A stretch of 64,000 nt of DNA from Kineothrix sp. IPX-CK (GTDB lineage: Bacteria > Bacillota > Clostridia > Lachnospirales > Lachnospiraceae), in assembly GCF_039134705.1 (NCBI RefSeq), contig NZ_CP146256.1, positions 992,001-1,056,000 of the forward strand, in the 5' to 3' direction. The notes under the pieces are model-generated. The model was not told where the DNA came from. It saw nothing but the letters and a program-made list of their open reading frames with translations, and made no database searches. The position numbers and the translations under genes are program-made. This document shows, piece after piece, positions 62,005-64,000 of this stretch (position 1 is its first letter; every line of letters starts with the position of its first letter).

Positions 62005-62675
62005 TATATATGACGGAAAAGCAGGCTAAAAAGGCGATTATTGAAATCGGACAGCGGATGTATGTACGTGATTTCGTGGCGGCTAACGACGGTAACATCT
62101 CCATAAAAACGGGAGACAACGAAGTATGGGCGACGCCTACGGGAGTTTCCAAGGGATTCATGAAGAAAAAGATGCTTGTGAAGGTAGATCTTGACGGAAA
62201 TGTTCTTGAGGGAACGAACAAGCCCTCTTCCGAATTGAAAATGCACCTTCGCGCTTATAAGGAGAACCCTGATATTCTTTCAGTCTGCCATGCGCATCCT
62301 CCTATTTGTACATGCTTTGCCATCGCGGGAATTCCGCTGGATGCACCGGTATTGGCAGAGGCGATAATTACATTGGGAGACGTGCCGATAGCACCTTATG
62401 CCGAACTGGGCACCAACGAGGTGCCGGAGGCGATAGCCCCTTACTGCAATACACACAACGGAGTACTTCTGGCGAACCATGGAGCCGTAACGTGGGCGGA
62501 AGACGCGTTTTCCGCATACTATCGTTTGGAGTCCATGGAATACTATGCGAAAATTCTTTTGATTACCGACAAGATTCTGGGAAAACAAAATAAACTGGAT
62601 GAACAACAAGTCGACAGACTTCTTTTCATGCGGGAAAAATTCGGAATAAAACGGGGCGGCAGACCTGTTACATAA
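62001..62675 (+). CDS. Class II aldolase, likely 5-(methylthio)ribulose/deoxyribulose-1-P aldolase
   Basis: A 224-residue zinc aldolase of the FucA/AraD family: [20 protein letters not shown], phosphate-site [11 protein letters not shown] with the catalytic Glu, zinc His pair in [10 protein letters not shown], third zinc His in [12 protein letters not shown]. Translationally coupled to mtnA (ATGA overlap), so its substrate is most likely methylthioribulose-1-phosphate or 5-deoxyribulose-1-phosphate, split to DHAP and an aldehyde. By sequence alone it could also be a fuculose-phosphate aldolase; the context argues otherwise. Confidence 0.9.
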   Translation: MIYMTEKQAKKAIIEIGQRMYVRDFVAANDGNISIKTGDNEVWATPTGVSKGFMKKKMLVKVDLDGNVLEGTNKPSSELKMHLRAYKENPDILSVCHAHPPICTCFAIAGIPLDAPVLAEAIITLGDVPIAPYAELGTNEVPEAIAPYCNTHNGVLLANHGAVTWAEDAFSAYYRLESMEYYAKILLITDKILGKQNKLDEQQVDRLLFMREKFGIKRGGRPVT

Positions 62676-62677
62676 AA

Positions 62678-62711
62678 ATAACAGCAGTTCGGGTAAGGAC
62701 ACTGCTGTTAT
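62678..62711 (-). terminator. Terminator of the ptb-buk operon
   Basis: A perfect 11-bp stem ATAACAGCAGT/ACTGCTGTTAT; on the minus strand it is followed by TTTTTATG. It may also stop the converging mtnA-aldolase transcript. Confidence 0.75.
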
Positions 62712-62722
62712 CAATCACATAA

Positions 62723-63790
62723 TTAATATTCCATCACCTTTTCTTCTCCGTTCATTACGCGCAGAGCGCCTTGAGCGAGAGCCAGAAGCTCGTCTTCTCC
62801 GGGATAGATAGTAACGGGAGCGATGAAGCCTGCCCTTTCGGTCAGATCATCGGTTACTCCTTTGTTATATGCGATGCCGCCGGTCATAATGATCTGGTCC
62901 ACTTTACCTTTCAGGACACAGGCCATAGAGCCGATGTCCTTGGCAACCTGGAGGATGAACGCATCGCGGATCAAAGCCGCTTCTTTATCACCTTTCTGTA
63001 CGATGGCCTCTACATTCCGCATATCGTTAGTGCCAAGATAGGCGTTGAAGCCGCCGCCGCCGACCAGTTTCTTATATACTTCCTTTTCCGTATATTTCCC
63101 TGAGAAACACATTTTAATGAGAGCACCGGGAGGGACCGCACCAGCTCTTTCCGGTGAAAAAGCGCCGTCTCCGTCGAGGGCATTGAAAATGTCTATTACC
63201 TTTCCTTTTTCATGTGCACCTACGGAAACTCCCCCGCCCATATGTACCACGATAAGGTTCAAGGAATCGTAGGACGTTCCTGTTTCTTTAGCATAACGCT
63301 TTGCTACCGCTTTCTGGTTCAGCGCATGGAATACGCTGGTGCGAGGAAGCTCAGGAACACCGGAATATCTTGCGATAGGCATGAGTTCGTCTACCACTAC
63401 GGGGTCTACGATATATGAGGGAAGGCCCAGAGAATCGCCGATTTCCTTTGCGAGGATACCGCCCAGATTGGAAGCGTGCTCACCTTGTTTGCCGATCATA
63501 AGATCGTGTAACAGCTCTTCAGTTACCGCATACGTACCGCTGGGAATCGGCTTTAACATACCGCCCCGCCCTACGATGACTTTTAATGACTTCATATCGA
63601 AGTTTTTCTTTTCCATTAAGTCGAGAATTATTTTTTTTCTAAAGTCTTTCTGGTCTACGATAGATGAATACTGCGCGATTTCTTCCGTAGTGTGTCTTAA
63701 CGTTTCCTCGAAAAGCAGCGTTTCGTCTTCAAACACGCCGATTTTCGTGGAGGTAGAGCCGGGATTGATAATTAAACTCTTTATTGACAT
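62723..63790 (-). CDS. buk: Butyrate kinase
   Basis: A 355-residue ASKHA-family kinase making butyrate and ATP from butyryl phosphate. Seen: phosphate-1 motif [48 protein letters not shown], phosphate-2 [17 protein letters not shown], and adenosine motif [13 protein letters not shown] 63790 follows AGGAGACTTGG at good spacing; TTG 63796 is too close to it. It is downstream of ptb on the minus strand. Confidence 0.96.
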   Translation of the reverse strand: MSIKSLIINPGSTSTKIGVFEDETLLFEETLRHTTEEIAQYSSIVDQKDFRKKIILDLMEKKNFDMKSLKVIVGRGGMLKPIPSGTYAVTEELLHDLMIGKQGEHASNLGGILAKEIGDSLGLPSYIVDPVVVDELMPIARYSGVPELPRTSVFHALNQKAVAKRYAKETGTSYDSLNLIVVHMGGGVSVGAHEKGKVIDIFNALDGDGAFSPERAGAVPPGALIKMCFSGKYTEKEVYKKLVGGGGFNAYLGTNDMRNVEAIVQKGDKEAALIRDAFILQVAKDIGSMACVLKGKVDQIIMTGGIAYNKGVTDDLTERAGFIAPVTIYPGEDELLALAQGALRVMNGEEKVMEY

Positions 63791-63829
63791 AACCAAGTCT
63801 CCTTATTTTATAATCGATCAATTTAAGTA

Positions 63830-64000
63830 TTATTTTAAGAATTCCGCAACAACGGCGCCGAGAGCCAGAGAGTTGACCTTTACCTCCATGGAATCGGAAC
63901 GTGAGGTTAGGATGACCGGCGCTTTCGTACCTGTTAATATATTGCCGTTCTTAAGGTTTGCAGTATGAACCATCGCCTTATATACGAGATTGCCTGCATG
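63830..64000 (-). CDS. ptb: Phosphate butyryltransferase, C-terminal end
   Basis: The last 56 codons of a gene whose start lies beyond the right edge: AGNLVYKAMVHTANLKNGNI, GTKAPVILTSRSDSMEVKVN and a final hydrophobic helix, the C-terminal pattern of Ptb, which exchanges CoA for phosphate on butyryl-CoA. The stop at 63830-63832 is 39 bp before buk, so the pair is one operon. Confidence 0.9.
   Translation of the reverse strand, partial: HAGNLVYKAMVHTANLKNGNILTGTKAPVILTSRSDSMEVKVNSLALGAVVAEFLK

Overview
The window looks like chromosomal DNA of a butyrate-forming, Gram-positive anaerobe of the Lachnospiraceae/Clostridium XIVa type. The reasons are a complete acetyl-CoA-to-butyrate operon (thlA-crt-hbd-bcd-etfB-etfA) with buk and the end of ptb nearby, consistent AGGAGG-type ribosome binding sites, SH3/NlpC and M23 cell-wall hydrolases, several chemoreceptors and a moderate GC content. 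This placement is inference; no rRNA or tRNA gene is present to confirm it.

Left part (1-11.7 kb): a mixed accessory region. It holds the end of a short alanyl-tRNA synthetase-like gene, a YcaQ-type DNA glycosylase, RidA, a sigma factor and a VOC protein that share a 47-bp leader repeat, two acetyltransferases, a deletion relic of an alpha/beta hydrolase, a small HTH regulator, a chemoreceptor, a hydrolase and a marR-flavin reductase pair. It ends in about 1 kb without a normal gene. That stretch contains a structured, promoter- and terminator-bounded leader or ncRNA and a 285-bp MITE-like element with a 7-bp target duplication.

Middle left (11.7-22.3 kb): housekeeping and sugar kinases: a MutS2-like ATPase without Smr domain, a truncated acetyltransferase, a Dus enzyme, an LD-carboxypeptidase, GreA, ribokinase, a LacI-ribokinase fusion, a metF gene broken by an internal deletion, an SDR and thioredoxin reductase. 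22.3-32.5 kb: a surface polysaccharide set (GT2, pyruvyl transferase, flippase, polymerase), an SH3-NlpC/P60 hydrolase, a cluster of four DnaA boxes, long-form HPF, a GT10-like transferase and an M23 peptidase. 32.5-34.9 kb is an AT-rich insert with one orphan membrane protein.

Right part: 35.0-48.7 kb is a beta-1,4-galactan oligosaccharide locus. It has two paralogous LacI regulators flanking a chemoreceptor, a sugar ABC importer (with a TauE/SafE gene between binding protein and permeases), an unassigned 612-residue protein, a zinc-ribbon protein, GH42 beta-galactosidase and GH53 galactanase without signal peptide. 48.8-50.7 kb is a CcdA-TlpA fusion with an Rrf2 regulator. 51.0-57.3 kb is the butyrate operon. 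Then follow a PiT phosphate transporter, a cytosolic CZB chemoreceptor, YbaK, mtnA with a class II aldolase (methylthioribose/5-deoxyribose salvage), and buk-ptb on the minus strand.

Small dispersed repeats recur across the window: a 27-bp hairpin beginning GTTACTG (four full copies, one half copy), a TACCATCG hairpin (two copies) and the 47-bp leader repeat (two copies).
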